Notes: generated from the sequence alone by a model not told the origin. 64,000 nt of DNA from Hysterangium stoloniferum (GCA_015178975.1 WHVD01000195.1:1-64000), one strand, 5' to 3'. Numbered from the stretch's first letter, positions 46,281 through 59,869 are shown. Program-made: numbers and translations.

Positions 46281-49200
46281 TCACAGACCATCCTGCTCCA
46301 GCGCCTGAATTACTTCAAATATTGCGTATAATGCCATATAACCGAAACTTCTAGCTCCAAACATGCGTTTCTTCATAAGGGATACCTTCCAAGCCATCCA
46401 GGCTCGATTCGCCCATTCCAAGATGGTATCATTCTGACTACCTTGCAGCTCCTTCAATGCACCCTGAACTAGAATAGTCGTTTCTTCTCGCATCGAGGCC
46501 ATGATGTCTTTTCGGATTCTTGGTTGGGTCGTCTTCGCCATTATTGTGCCCATGAGAAGCTCTTCTTCTGTGAGCCGTCGGCCTCCATGCTGTGAGAGTG
46601 AGCACGAATACCCAATATGCTGGAGTTCGGCAGAAAAATGGTCAAATAATCCTGAAATGGCCTGTAGCCCCCGGGTATGATCCAGATGTACGTGGGACAT
46701 TAATTTGTGATGTAAAGGAGAAGAAATGGCATCATTGAGCGGCAAAGACTCCAGAGACAATGCAGTGAATTCACTTTCAAGATCGCGTTCCTCATTTTTC
46801 CCTCGTCTGTGTCGATGGGTCTCTGGTATGTCGGCAGAAACAGAAACATCCGGGACCTTGATTTCTCGAAACATCTTTCCTATTATGCTTTGTGACTCGT
46901 AATACACACATGGCTCAGCTTTGGAGACGTTTATTATTTCAGGAGCGTGCCAATCGGGTTTGACGTGAATGTCCGGATATGGGATCTGCTCCGGGGGGAC
47001 TGGGTTGCCATTCTTGGGAAAATCAACAGCCCAACTATGCAGCGATGCCAGCTTGTTGCAGTCTTTATGGAAGATGCCTTCTGTATCGGCTATCAACAGA
47101 AAATTAGTTGAAACGACGCCAATCCTTCGCACTAGAAGTTAGCAATCCTGCCACTGGGTAGCCATATATAAAGACACACATGTCATTAATGATATAATTA
47201 GTGACGAAATCGGCGACGTCGTCAATATTGCATTGTCGATCTAAGCGCAACCGTGGGGTAGAAGAGTATTTGCCAGGATCCACTGGGGTAGGATGCAGGG
47301 CAGGCAGCGTGATCAGATCATACTCGTCTCCGTCCAAGTCTGACCCGCTAAGCTTATTGGGAAGTGGTCGATCACCTGAATTTATGCTAAAAATCGAGAT
47401 CGTCATTTCTTCTGAGCGCAAGGCGTACCTCGCTGAGAAAACACGACACAATTGACCAAATGCAATAGTGGTGAGCCAGCAGTAGGTTCGCCTATAGCAT
47501 TTGCAATCTGGATATCGCCGGGGTGAATGGTGGGGGACTTTGATATTGAGATCTTTCCCTTTAAATATTGTCGTGAAGTGCCACCCCCTCGCACAATACA
47601 GGCTGTGAAGAGGTATTAGTATATGAGATAAAAATTTCAGAGTAAACTACGCAACCGTATATCTGGTCCTCTTCGAGAATATTATAGACATCAACGACAC
47701 CTACTAATTTCCAACAATCTGCGACAGGAATTCTGGTCTTGAACTTGATTTCCCGGAGGACGTGATGAATTGCAAACTTTAGACAACGATCAATAAAGGT
47801 GTCTCTAAAGCCTTCGGGAGTAAGCGAAGACTCGAGAGTAACGCCAAGTTCGTGCAAGCGCATAAACGTCGAAGATAATGCAAAAGCAGTACCCATTCTA
47901 TGCACCTCAAGAAGATCGGCCGCTCCCTTGAGTGATTCAGTGGCTTCTATCGTTTTATCAACAGCATCTGCTTGCAATTGGAGGAAAACATCTTCATTGA
48001 CACCTAGTCCACAGAGGATCGTGACAAGCGGCCTGTTTAAGAAAAACCTGATAGGTTTGTCAAACGAACGGGCGATCTCGATGTCTGTATGGCCTATTTT
48101 TTCAAACTTCACCATCGAGGGACGAAGAAGAATCTGGCGTCCTTTGAGCGTGGGATCAATGTTAATGACGCCTTTGGCTCCCTGTATCCTTATCTGAAAG
48201 CAGCTCGGTGTACGTAGTAAACGACTCTTTCTTCCCGTATTTCTCACAAGGGCTCCTTGAATGGCATCCGCCATCTCCTGTGACACTAGGCCGTTTCCAT
48301 CAGAGAAACAAAAGTCGTTCCTTTCGATATCTGGAATCCTGTTAATCTCCCCCTGCTCGGCATATATAGATGGCTCAGTGGCGGTAAACGCCTGAGACAA
48401 TCGTGCTGCATACCGCGCAGGACAACGCATCAGTTCTGATTCCTTGGACCAATCAGTCCCAATAGACTTGCGAATGGTTTCCGCTGTTATCTTATGGCCA
48501 TTAGAATCCGTGAAAGGATGGACAAACCACACGGTGTACTGTTTCAGGGCAGATTGAGAATAGGCCAGAAATTCGAACCTGAATTAAAGCACTCGAATGA
48601 ATAATTGTATTATAGAATAGATGATTGGTTCACCTTCGTCCACAGAGCATAAACCCCTCTTTGAGTAACCTTCCAACACTCGCCTCTATAAATTTTGGAA
48701 CATCTATTTCACGCCGATCAAATTGAAATTGAAGACCATCTTCATTACTCCATGACACTCTTAAAAACGCATCATGATTGTGAGGATACTGTCGCAGTAC
48801 CCGATTCGAAGTATCGAAAAAGGGACCTGCGAGTATCATCTTGCTCGGCATGAAGGTAACATGATGGCATCGGAAAAGCCTTGCCTTGTAATCGCTCTCC
48901 GGCTGTGGGCGCGCCGTACTCTGCACAACATCACCTGCCGCTTCGGTGAAGCATTGCTCGAAGGTCCTGTTTCCATCACCATCCCGAAGTTGTCCAAGCT
49001 TTAAACTGAACTGTCGCAGCACTTTCACAACATGGTCCGGGCCATGAACATCGATTAGGTCAGAAATATTTGAACGTAGAGATAGTAACTCGACAGGGTC
49101 TAGGAGCGTATGAGCGTGTAACTGTTTGCACTGAAATGCAACACCCCAGGATAAATTGGATAACCATGCCTCTAATTCTGCTAGAACATATGGCGCGAAT

Positions 49201-50213
49201 CGGCCAATGTTAATAATCGCTAATGTGCGGTCGTAAACATGAATATTCTCCACTTCTGCCATGCGTCGAAATTCTTCAACGCCACTTGAAGAATCACAAA
49301 CAAGACGGATGATGCTCCATGTATATGGCGCTACCAAAGCATGCCGATCGTTGATGCTCAAAAGCTTTTCTCTTTTTGGTGTATGCGCTGGTTGTACTGG
49401 TTCTTCATTAAATAACGCAGCGCATACTTTTGCAGCGACAAGCGTAGGATTCAACCTTTCATAAAAAGGTTGCGCAGTCAAATTAAATACGAGGCTCTTG
49501 GTAGAAACGTCAATCTCAACCGCTTTAATACGCGAGTAGCACATGATGATCATACGGCTTTTCAGAATATTGCGTTCCTCGACAAGGATCCAGCGTGTCT
49601 GTGGGTAAAATCTGAGTTTGTAGCCACAGGCCTGGAAATCTAGATGGTCAACATCGTGACCCAATTTCGATCCGAGCAGCCTTTCCAAAGATGGATGCAA
49701 TTCGGTTTGAAAACATAGATCGTCGTCGCTGTTCCAGCTCCATTCGGTGCACAACGAATAATCCCGACATTGCCACATAAATTGAATGTCTGTCAAACTA
49801 ATCTCACCACTGAGGTGGACTAAATTGGCTTGTTCATCGGGGATAGCTCGAGGATCTTGATATGGGAGAAGTTGTATCTCTCTCAGGACAACTTTGCGAG
49901 GGAGGTGTTTGCTTAATCGGAACGAGATTTGGCGAGTTTTTAGCAAAAGCCTTCGGGGAGGAGGCTGGGAATTGTGAGAAAACTGCAGGAGAAATTCTTG
50001 CCCCACTATTTCGCTAGGAAGCGTTAACGTTCCGTTACCTGAATGAGGATACCGATGGCGAAGCTTGTGAGGAAACAAAAAAACCCTGAAATTCATAGGA
50101 GCATTGTTCGTGATATGTCTAGCAAAAAGAGGCTCGTGAAGCACAGGTTCCAAGGCAAGTGTGAGTTGGATATCATCCACAGAATACGGGATGTTGCTCA
50201 TGAAGATCTCCAT
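46281..50213 (-). CDS. RNA-dependent RNA polymerase, copy B
   Basis: Five exons join in frame: 50213-48634, 48578-47656, 47602-47429, 47375-47180 and 47124-46281, giving 1238 residues. Exons 2 and 3 are exactly the same lengths (923 and 174 bp) as in copies A and C. The start MEIFMSNIPYSVDD is shared with copy C. Catalytic motif SGSDLDGDEYDL lies at residues 905-909 (47340-47326 for DLDGD). Further RdRP motifs are FCFSDGNGLVSQEMA and FQIRIQGAKGVINIDP. The N-terminal exon is clearly diverged from copy C, while parts of exons 2 and 4 are identical at the nucleotide level. No lesions are seen. Confidence 0.95.
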
Positions 50214-51238
50214 TTTAATTGATTGACCTAAACGAACTAAAAATTAGTAGTATATGGTAAAATGACAAAGGAGATACTCGCGGGTAACCGGTCATCTACG
50301 CACCTAGGTTTCAAGCGGCAGTAGCTCTACGCCTGTTATCCGTTGTCTCGGACAGCCTCGTGTGAAGCGTGCACAAGAATGCCAATTCCGGAGATCTTAG
50401 ACTGATGTAGGGGGGCGCTAGAATCCCAAGATCACCGTGATAGTTCCGAGTTGTGAAAGATGTGCTGGTTTCCCCTGTTATTGTGCCTGCATCTGTGCCT
50501 CCTGTTCAAGAAGGTGGGCGTCAGATTACTACGCCTGAATATTTGGCAGTGATTTTTTTCACAACTGGAAATAAGATTCAGTAAGAGAACGAAGCGACTT
50601 GCCCATATCATATACCTGATCGTATACTATGGCAGTGCGGTTGAAAAAAGGAAAAGAAGAGATGTGTGGCAGTCAGGCGTCTGCCGTCGGGACGTGCCAG
50701 ATAAGCTAATGTTTTCTGATACTTGAAAACTATTGATATGCGGCAATACTCAGAAAGCTATATTTGTGCAAATTTAAGGTTTTGATTTTTTGATTTTCAG
50801 AAATGTTCTTAGTACCCGGCGGCAGAGTGCGTTACGTACAGAAACCTTTGAATTTCAGACGATCTATCCAACGAAGGGGAGTCTTGGTTTCCTATTTAGT
50901 GAGTCAATGTTGTCTGATTGCATGTGCTCCGAACAACGGCACACGAAACATTCGACCTGGCCTGGGGCAAACCTAATGTTGGTGTCAATTTAGATCATGA
51001 TGGTACATGATGTTCAAGCTCCAGTATGGTACCTAATTACAAGTGAACGTTCTCTCTCAATATGTCGACCTTCAAATGCGATCGATACGGTCATAGTGAA
51101 ATCCGATTTCGCCGTAAGGGAATCACTGGCAGGACATGTTATATCGGACATGGGGGAATATATCATTATTCTAATAATAGCTGTCAATACGAAAACGCTA
51201 GGCCACGGCAGGAAACGTATAAATTACAGACCTTCAAT

Positions 51239-54200
51239 TCAATCCTGTTCCATTGCCTTGATTGCTTCAAATATTGCACGTAATGCCATATAGCCGAAAC
51301 CTCTAGCTCCAAACATACGTTTCTTCACAAGGGATACTTTCCAAGCCATCCAGGATCGACTCGCCCATTCCGAAATGGTATCATTCTGACTACCTTCCAG
51401 TTCTTTCAATGCACGCTGGACCAGAATAGTCGTGGCTTCTCGCATCGAGGCCATATTGTCTTTTCGGATTCTTGGCTGGGTCGTCTTCGCAGTAATTGTG
51501 CCCGTGAGAAGCTCTTCTTCTGTGAGTCGTCGAGCTCCATTCTTTGAGAGTGAGCATGAATATCCAATATGCTCGAGCTCAGCGGAGAAATGGTCGAATA
51601 ATCCTGATATGGCCCGAAACATTTCCTCCGTGTGACTTAGGTCCACGTGAGACGTTAGTTTGCGGTGTAAAGGGGAAGATATGGCATCATTGAGCGAAAG
51701 GGACTCCAGAGAAAGTGCAGCAAATCCGCTTTCAAGACCGTGCTCCGCGCTTCCCCTTCGTCTGCGTCGATGAGCTTTTGGTGTGTCGTCAGATAGATCC
51801 GGGAGCTTGATTTCTCGAAACATCTTTCCGATTATGCTTTGTGACGCGTAATACTCAGCTTCCTCGCGTCTGGACATGCCTACTATTTCAGGGCGGTACC
51901 AATCGGGTTTAACTGCAACCTCTGGGTATGGGATCTCCTCTGGGGGAACTGGGATCCCGTTCTTGGGAAAATCAACCGCCCAACTGTGAAGTGATGCCAG
52001 CTTTTCGCAATCTCCGTGGAAGATGCCTTTTCTATCGGCAATCAACAAAAAGTTAATTGAAACGAGGCCAAGCCTTCGTACTCGAAATTAGCAATTCCTC
52101 CAGGCAGCCACATATGGGGACACACACATGTCATTGATGATATAATTAGAGACGAAATCAGCGACGTCGTCAATATTGCATTGTCGATCTAAGCGCAACC
52201 GTGGGGTAGAAGAGTATTTGCCAGGATCCACTGGGGTAGGATGCAGGGCAGGCAGCGTGATCAGATCATACTCGTCTCCGTCCAAGTCTGACCCGCTAAG
52301 CTTATTGGGGAGTGGTCGATCACCTGAAATTATGTAAATATCATGATAAAATGACATTGATTCTGAGCTACAGTGTACCTCGCTGAGAAAATACGACACA
52401 ATTGACCAAACGCAACAGTGGCGAGCCGGCAGGAGGTTCACCAATAGCATTTGCAATCTGTACATCGCCGGGGTGGATGGTGGGAGACTTTGATATCGAG
52501 ATCTTTCCTTTTAAATATTGTCGTGAAATGCCCTCCCCGTGCACAATACATGCTGTGAAGGGCCGTTAGTATAATAGACAGGATTTTCAGGGTCAACTAC
52601 GCAACCGTATATCTGGTCCTCTTCGAGAATATTATAGGTATCAACAATACCTACTAATTTCCAACAATCTGCGACAGGAATTCTGGTCTTGAACTTGATT
52701 TCCCGGAGGACGTGATGAATTGCAAACTTTAGACAACGATCAATAAAGGTGTCTCTAAAGCCTTCGGGAGTAATTGAAGGCTCGAGTTTAATGCCAAGTT
52801 TCTGCAACTGTATAAACGTGGACGGCAGCGCAAAAGCAGTACCCATTCCATGCGCCTCAAGAAGATCAGCCGCTCCCTTGAGTGATTTGGCAGCTTCATT
52901 CGTTTTGTCGACAGCATCGGCTTGCAACTGGAGAAAAACATCTTCTTCGACACCAAGTCCTCCGAGGATCATAACGAGCGGCCTGTTTAAGAAGAACCTG
53001 ATAGGTTTGTCAAACGAACGGGCGATCTCGATATCTGTATGGTCTATTTTTTCAAACTTCACCATCGAGGGACGAAGGAGAATTTGGCGTCCTTTGAGCG
53101 TGGGATCAATGTTAATAACGCCTTTGGCTCCCTGTATCCTTATCTGGAAGCAGCTCGGTGTACGTAGTGAACGACTCTTTCTTCCCGAATTTCTCACAAG
53201 AGCATCTTGAATGCCATCTGCCATCTCTTGTGACACTAAGCCGTTGCCATCAGAGAAACAAAAGTCGTTCCTTTCGATATCTGGAATCCTGCTCATCTCC
53301 CCCTGTTCAGCATATACAGACGACTCAGTGGCAGTAAACGCCTGAGACAATCGCGCCGCATACCGCGCAGGACAGCGCATCAGTTCTGATTCTTTGGACC
53401 AATCAGTCCCAATAGATTTGCGAATAGTTTCCGCTGTTATCTTATGGCCATTAGAATCCGTGAAAGGATGGACAAACCACACAGTGTACTGTCTCAGGGC
53501 AGATTGAGAGTAGGCCAGAAATTTGAACCTGAATTAATGAGCTGGAATAAATGATTGTGTCGTAAACAAGATGAGTGCTTACTTCCGTCCACAGAGGGTA
53601 AAACCATTTTTGAGTACTTTTCCAACACGCTTCTCTATAAAGTTTGGTCCATTGATTTCACGCCGATCAAATCGGAATTGAAGACCGTCTTCATCAGTCC
53701 ATGACACTCGTAAAAAATCATCATGATTGTTGGGATACTGTCGCAGTATCCGATTTGAAGTATCGGGAAACGGACCCGTGAGTGTCATCCTGCTTGGCGT
53801 GAAGGTAACATGAAGGCATCTGTAAAGCCTTGCCTTGTCATCGCTCTCCAGCTGTTGACGCCTTCCACTCTGCAAAATATCACTTGCCGCTTCGGTGAAA
53901 CATTGCTCGAAAGTCCTGTCTCCGTCACCATCATCATCCCAAAGTTGTCCAAGCTTTAAACCGAATTGTCGGAGCACTTCCGAAACATGGTCAGAGCCGC
54001 AAGCATTGATCAGGTCAGATATGTTTGGACGCAGAGATAGTAACTCGACAGGGTCCAGCAGCATATTGGTATATAACTGCTTGCACTGAAATGCAACATC
54101 CCAGGACAAGGTGGATAGCCATGCCTCCAATTCTTCCAGAACACTAGGTGCGAATCGGCCCAGGTTAACAATCGTCAGCGTGCGGTCGTGAATATAAATA

Positions 54201-55207
54201 TTCTCCACTTCTGCCATGCGTCTGAATTCATTTATGTCCTTTGAAGTATCACAAACAAGACGGATGACGTTCCATGTATATGGGGCTACCAAAGCATGTT
54301 GATCATTGATGCTTATAAGCTTCTCTCTTGGTGATTCAGGCGCCGATTCTAGTATTCCATTGAGAAGCATCATCCATGGCATTGAAGTGGCCTTCGATTT
54401 CACCTTTTCATATGAAGGCTCCGCAGTCAAATAGAATATGAGGCTCTTCTCAGAAACGTCAATCTCAACCGCTTCAATGCGGGAGTAGCGCATGATAATC
54501 ATACGGCCTTTCAGGATATTGGATTCCTTGACAACGATCCGCCGTGTTTGTGGCTGAAATTTGAGTTTATAGCCACGGACATCACTGACCTCACCAAGAA
54601 TATCATGAAAATCGAGATCGAATTGCATATTTTTGATAATATAGTCCAAACCAATGTCCGATTCCGATGTGGGTGGCCTCTCCACAGTTGGATGGACTTC
54701 GGGTTGAAGGTCCGGCCCGTCTTCACTATTCCACTTCCATTCGGTAGATAACGAATAGTCGCGACATTGCCACATGAATTGGACATCTGTTAAACCAACC
54801 TCACTAACAAGGCTGGCTAACCTGTCTTTTTCATCACGAATGGCTTGAGGATCTCGATATGGAAGAAGTTGTATCTCTCCCAGGACATCTGCGCGAGGGG
54901 GCCTGTTGCTCAATTGAAATAAAATTTGACGATTTTCTATCCTAAACCTTCTGAAAGGCGGGACATTGTGAGCGAACTGCTGGAGAAATTCTTGTCCGAC
55001 TATTTCGCTTGGGAGCGTTAACGTTCCGCAACCTGAATGAAGATATCGATGATGGCGTTTGTCAGGGAACAGAAAGACCTTGAAATTCATAGGGCCACCA
55101 GTTGTGATGTGCCTAGAAAAAGTAGGCTCGTGAAGGACAGGTTCCAAGGCAAATGTGAGCTGGATATCATCCACAGTATGTGGGATGTTGCGCATAAAAA
55201 TCTCCAT
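51239..55207 (-). CDS. RNA-dependent RNA polymerase, copy C
   Basis: Five exons join in frame: 55207-53583, 53528-52606, 52552-52379, 52323-52128 and 52073-51239, giving 1250 residues. The start is MEIFMRNIPHTVDD. The catalytic DLDGD is at residues 920-924 (52288-52274). The first exon is the longest of the three copies, with extra residues in the segment before LDFHDILGEVSDV near 54600. The C-terminal exon keeps the family's EEELLTGTITAKTTQ helix. All splice sites match copy B in position and phase. The gene looks functional; expression cannot be judged from sequence. Confidence 0.95.
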
Positions 55208-55755
55208 TTTAACTATTGAGCTAAACGAATCAAAGGTTAGTACGTGGTATATAGCAAGATGTCAAAATGTCAAAAGGAAATACTCACGAATAACCGGTCA
55301 AGCAATGAAAGCCTGCGCTTCTCTACTATGCCTGTTATCGTTATATATACATTGGCCAGTGGACAGCCTCATGTGAAGCATGCGAAAGGATGCCAATCTC
55401 AAAGATCCATTGATATAGGGCGGCGCTAGAATCTCATGAATTCTATCATAGTCCCGTTTCACAAAGAACATAATAAATCCCCCCGTTATTGCGCTTGCAT
55501 TTGTGCCTCCTGTTAAAGAAAGTGGGGCATCAGATTACTACACCTGCACATTAATATTTCTCAGGAAACATTCCGTTTTGCAATTAAAAATAAAATTTGG
55601 TGCGAGAAAAAACGCCCATACTGTATACCTCACGGGACATCACTTTTAAGGTTGGACAAGGAGAAGAAGAGATGGGGGATGCTCACGCTGCCGGCCGTCG
55701 GAGCGTGCCAAGTTATTGTATTCTAATACTTGAAAACTATTATAGAGCATTTGCA

Positions 55756-56699
55756 AACCATATCGAATTAAGGGAGTGCCCTGGAGGCTCGATGCCATGG
55801 ATCGATCCATGGATGTCATTTTTGCGGTCCAATTAATAGTCGTGGGAGGTCTCGAATGTCAGGTGGAACAACTTTCGATTAAGCACCCAACTTCCATTAA
55901 ATTTTATATTAAAAATAGTATGAGTTGACTTATTGTAATACACAATCTACAAGTGGGTAATAGACTTGTAATAATAGTACTTGTTTGTCAATCAATGTGT
56001 CAGTTAGTGAATCACCTGACATGATAGGTAGGATGCTAGTTTAGGTGTACACTGGTTCTGGCATGCATTAACCTCAGAAAACATGGTCCACAATTAGCAT
56101 CCTCCTATGAAAAAGTGAAGAAATGGGTGAACTGCCCCTAGGAAAAGGGTGGTTTCATCACCAATTCCAACATTTTAGCTATGTGACACATCCCTCAACG
56201 CTAGTATTGTAGCTGCAAGAATTGCCTTTCTGCGTTGGGGGTTCTCCACTCAATTCGTATCCATTCAACTGAGTTCTATGACACTTTAACCACCCTCTTT
56301 AAATTTACATTAAAAAGAAAAAGAAAACTTCTCCCAAAGTACATGGTATAAATACAACGCTAACTTAAATATTCTAAGCAATCGATGGCGTGGGAGAATC
56401 GTCCCTAGGACGTATCCACAATACCGAATACCGCTCGTTCAACGAACCTTGTGCGGCCAACGAGGCTGATTGGAGCTCACTCGCACCCCTCGGTGCTTCG
56501 GAATTAAAACGGGCTAAAATTTGACCGCCGACACAACCTAATCTTGGAGAGGCAAGCCAACGTCCAAATTTCGCGACAGGGAGCTATAAACTATAGTCAT
56601 ACAATGCCGCACCTATCATATGGCAAGTAGAAAACACACCATTTTCGTACCAATTACGACCGATACTAGAAGCGGATCTACATGGCAGTTGTTATTAAT
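55756..56699. other. No gene recognised
   Basis: AT-rich at about 55,890-56,340, where two similar AT-rich tracts (CCATTAAATTTTATATTAAAAA and CTTTAAATTTACATTAAAAAG) bracket about 400 bp that might be an old insertion. No coding signal. Confidence 0.35.
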
Positions 56700-57843
56700 C
56701 TGCGGTGCAACTAAAATATATGTAGAATTACAAATGCCCTCTGCGAGCATTATGAGATCTGTTTCCAGGATGTCGCTTTGCTGAGGCTGAATAAGGTCAT
56801 AGATGCAGAAACTGACAACAAGCGTGAGTAGTTGCAGATTTAGGGCAGTTGCTTGGTTCAGCCTTACGCCGATAACACAACCCGTATAATACAGAAGACG
56901 AGAAATTTGACCTGCATTGACCGTGGGGGAATGGCTTCAGTGAGTTCCGCCTGCCGCTGCAACGTCACACGATATCTGCAACATAATGCAAGAAGGTCGG
57001 CTGAGAGTGACATGAGATCGAAATAATAATCCCAGTGACAGTACAAACCGTCAAATAAAACAGTGATAATGGTAAGAACGAAGAAACACGGCTTTATAGA
57101 GACCTCTACGCGTAGCCCGAAGATAATGCCCGGTGGGTAAAAGAGTTCTGCCTGCTCGAAGAACCATTAACAACTGTGCAAGAAACTGAGGCAAGACTCA
57201 CGACTGGAATAAAAGCTAGTGCGTAGGGAGAAATAAGGAGCTTTTTTTGTTTAACTAGTGATGCCATTCAGAACGGAGTCAGCAGGCAACACATACCAAT
57301 AATAATGTACACTTCGGCAGTTCCAACACAGTAGCCACTCGAATAAAAGCCTTCATGATATACCATAGCTGTTGCGTTGTGTTAAGCCAAAATATTGCCT
57401 TACTTGTAGCTCAACTTACGTGGATAACAAAGGTCAATGTTGACACCTGTGTTCTAGATCATACCAGAATTAGCGTGGCAGCATGCACTATGAATGTCAT
57501 ACACTTACAGAACCCACAACATATCCCGCATGGCAGTGTCCATAGTGAGAACAGTTTGATTGTACTCAGAAGAGGGTATTGCTAATTTGCACAGACCGCT
57601 TAAAGCAAGAAAGAAAAACCGATAGAAGAGTCGGTAATGTGCTGAGGCCTGACTCACGTCTATATCTACTCACCTGAAGGTTATATATCCCGCCCAAATA
57701 ATCCATGTACAGAGGAAGTTGATAAATGTTGCGTGTCGGCAAACACCCAGGGAGACGGCGAAATCCAGGAGGATAGCCGAGAGGGAAAGCATCCCGAGGA
57801 TAGAAAACACCAAGGATGCTATCAACGTCGGGGCCGCACTCAT
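56700..57843 (-). CDS. Spliced 7-TM integral membrane protein of a mushroom-specific type
   Basis: ATG at 57843. Exon 1 (57843-57674) reads MSAAPTLIASLVFSILGML, then a second hydrophobic helix within ILLDFAVSLGVCRHATFIN, then FLCTWIIWAGYITF and a clean GTGAGT donor. Later minus-strand segments fit further helices: EGFYSSGYCVGTAEVYIII near 57340, KKLLISPYALAFIPVVSLAS near 57220, and VKFLVFCIIRVVLSA near 56900. A final segment, IYDLIQPQQSDILETD near 56780, resembles the cytoplasmic tail start of this family. I recognise the pattern as a large uncharacterised Agaricomycete multi-pass family; ligand and function are unknown. Exon borders after exon 1 are not certain. Confidence 0.55.
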
Positions 57844-59869
57844 TTTAGCGATTATTTTGAGGACTCAAGTCACAGTGACGGTGTGGAGGGTGTTCTTCTA
57901 CTCTGCCTCTGCCTCTCGGATTCTGGGTGCCCGCGAGTCAGCCAGACAAGAGTACTACAAGAGTACGACTGATGGAAACAACTTATATCATGAAATACCC
58001 ACGTGTATGCTCAAAAAAAAACAAGGCTCCTTGGCGCGGGCTATGGCTGGAATTCCAGATCAGCTGGCGTGGTGGATCACTCAGGGTCAATATCACGGTG
58101 GATGATGTCGATAGCCACAACTTACCCCATGTTTCCCGATCAAAGAAAATTAACGGATCACTTGCATTAGTACATACGGACACAGGTTAGGAACGTGGAT
58201 GCCACGCGAATACTTGCCAAGTACTGCATAGTCCAAGGACAACCCGTGTCATCGGACCGTCGTGGTGATGTTGACACCCCGCTGATTGGTTACATTATTA
58301 TAAAGATGAATTCTGTTTATCTGCTTTGGAGGGGCACCATATATTGTGTTTGGATCGAGGGCTAAATTTGGGTGGCGGGGATAGATGTCTGCACTTGAAC
58401 TAATATTATCTAATCTGCTCGGACCTGAAGCAACCATATGCAAGGAAGTGCTAGTAGACATCGATGGGTTTTATGTCAATTATCACTACGCCACGTTGAT
58501 TTTGCGCCTGGACAGCCAAGAAGCAACGTTCTATGTCAATGACGAAATGACCGAATACTTCATCAAGTGGCATATGCACATACATGCACGATGGTCTTCG
58601 TCTAATCTTTGCAGCCGTTCAGTGCCCAAGCTATTCACTGTATGTACTGTGATAGTACATCTCATATAATATACACATCTTAATTGATATTAACTAGAGC
58701 ACAAGGTTGACATCAAAGCGTCATTGCCCACCTTGGTTGGCGTAGGCAGACATCAGCGACGCATTCAAAAGTTGAGAAATCACGCCAAGTCGTGGCCCAT
58801 TCAAACTTTTGCTAGTATAATTTTCTAAATGCTATCCGGCACCGCCCCCCCACAAAGAACTAGCCAAGTCCTTGGGTCCTTCAGGAAATTTACGACGACC
58901 GAGCTTTGGTTGTGTTTGGTCGAGAACCCCCCCCGAACACCAGCTTTTTACGCTTGCTAATCATGTCGAAGGTCGGTCTTCGCGCAACGTCAGGACACGG
59001 ATTCCGGTACTATATATAGGCAGGGATTTACACTGAAGGGAAATTTGTCTTACCCACTGACCAAATTATCCCGCGCTATTATCTTGAAAAATTGCCCCTG
59101 GCTGTCTAGTATTTCTCCTGCTCGATGTTATCCTCCGTTTCTCGCGAGCATGTCGAACCATATCCACGGCTTGCCAAGACCAGAAGCTCTTTAAGGTCAC
59201 CTTTATATCATCACAGTCATCTATCACCATCCTTGGGATTGAAAAACTCTTGTATGCAAGTGACACTCAGCGCTTACAGCGTTGAAGTTCTTCTCCTTAT
59301 TCCTGGAATCTTTTCAAGGCTTTGCACTCGTTTTGGCCTTCCACGGTCGATAACGACGGAGAGGTAGGTAGATGTCTACATTGCAGCTATAGGCGTCTTA
59401 AAGGACTCTGAGGAGGACTGCCACATAGCATGGTGGGTGGGCTCGTCGGTCTTGGTGAGACCACGGTATCAGGGGTCCCGGAACACAAAAACAAAGAATT
59501 TTTGAAACAGAATGGCGCTGTAAGAATTGAGATTTTACACGAACGGAGTCTGGCAGAGTCTGGCCACACCTGACGGAGCCCCCACACGGTGCGACCCTGA
59601 CATCAGTCATGCAAATCTTCGGATACAATATTTGGTGATGCAAGCAACGCCACCATTCAATGATGCCTCTGCTAATATTACATATATACAATGAGATCGA
59701 TGAGTCCGTGGAGATCGATGAGATACAAAATCCCAGGGGAGAATAGCGAATGCGTTTTGCAGTGGTCCAATATCAAATATTCGACAAGAAAATGCGAACG
59801 TGCAATAAATAAACTTAAGAAAAGTCCTGGGGTCAAGGTGATTCAGCGGGAAGCTTGGGCATGATCTAT
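57844..59869. other. No gene recognised (about 2 kb)
   Basis: Plus-strand frames of 80-94 codons (58385-58669, 59125-59367) have no recognisable domain or consistent splice pattern. Confidence 0.35.

Larger units (their letters stand above)
45930..55755. repeat. Head-to-tail tandem duplication of an approximately 5-kb RdRP unit
   Basis: Copies B and C match not only in coding sequence but also in both flanks. The 3' flanks correspond (45930-46280 with 50820-51238; for example GGAAACCTTCGAATTTCA against GAAACCTTTGAATTTCA). The 5' flanks also correspond (50214-50750 with 55208-55745; for example TTGTGCCTCCTGTT and TACTTGAAAACTATT). The repeat units are therefore roughly 45.9-50.8 kb and 50.8-55.75 kb. 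Flank divergence shows the duplication is not a recent assembly artefact. Confidence 0.85.

Noticed and set aside
41509..55207. Tandem RdRP genes as an assembly duplication artefact
   Set aside because: The copies differ throughout, including flanks and exon 1 length, so they are genuine paralogs.
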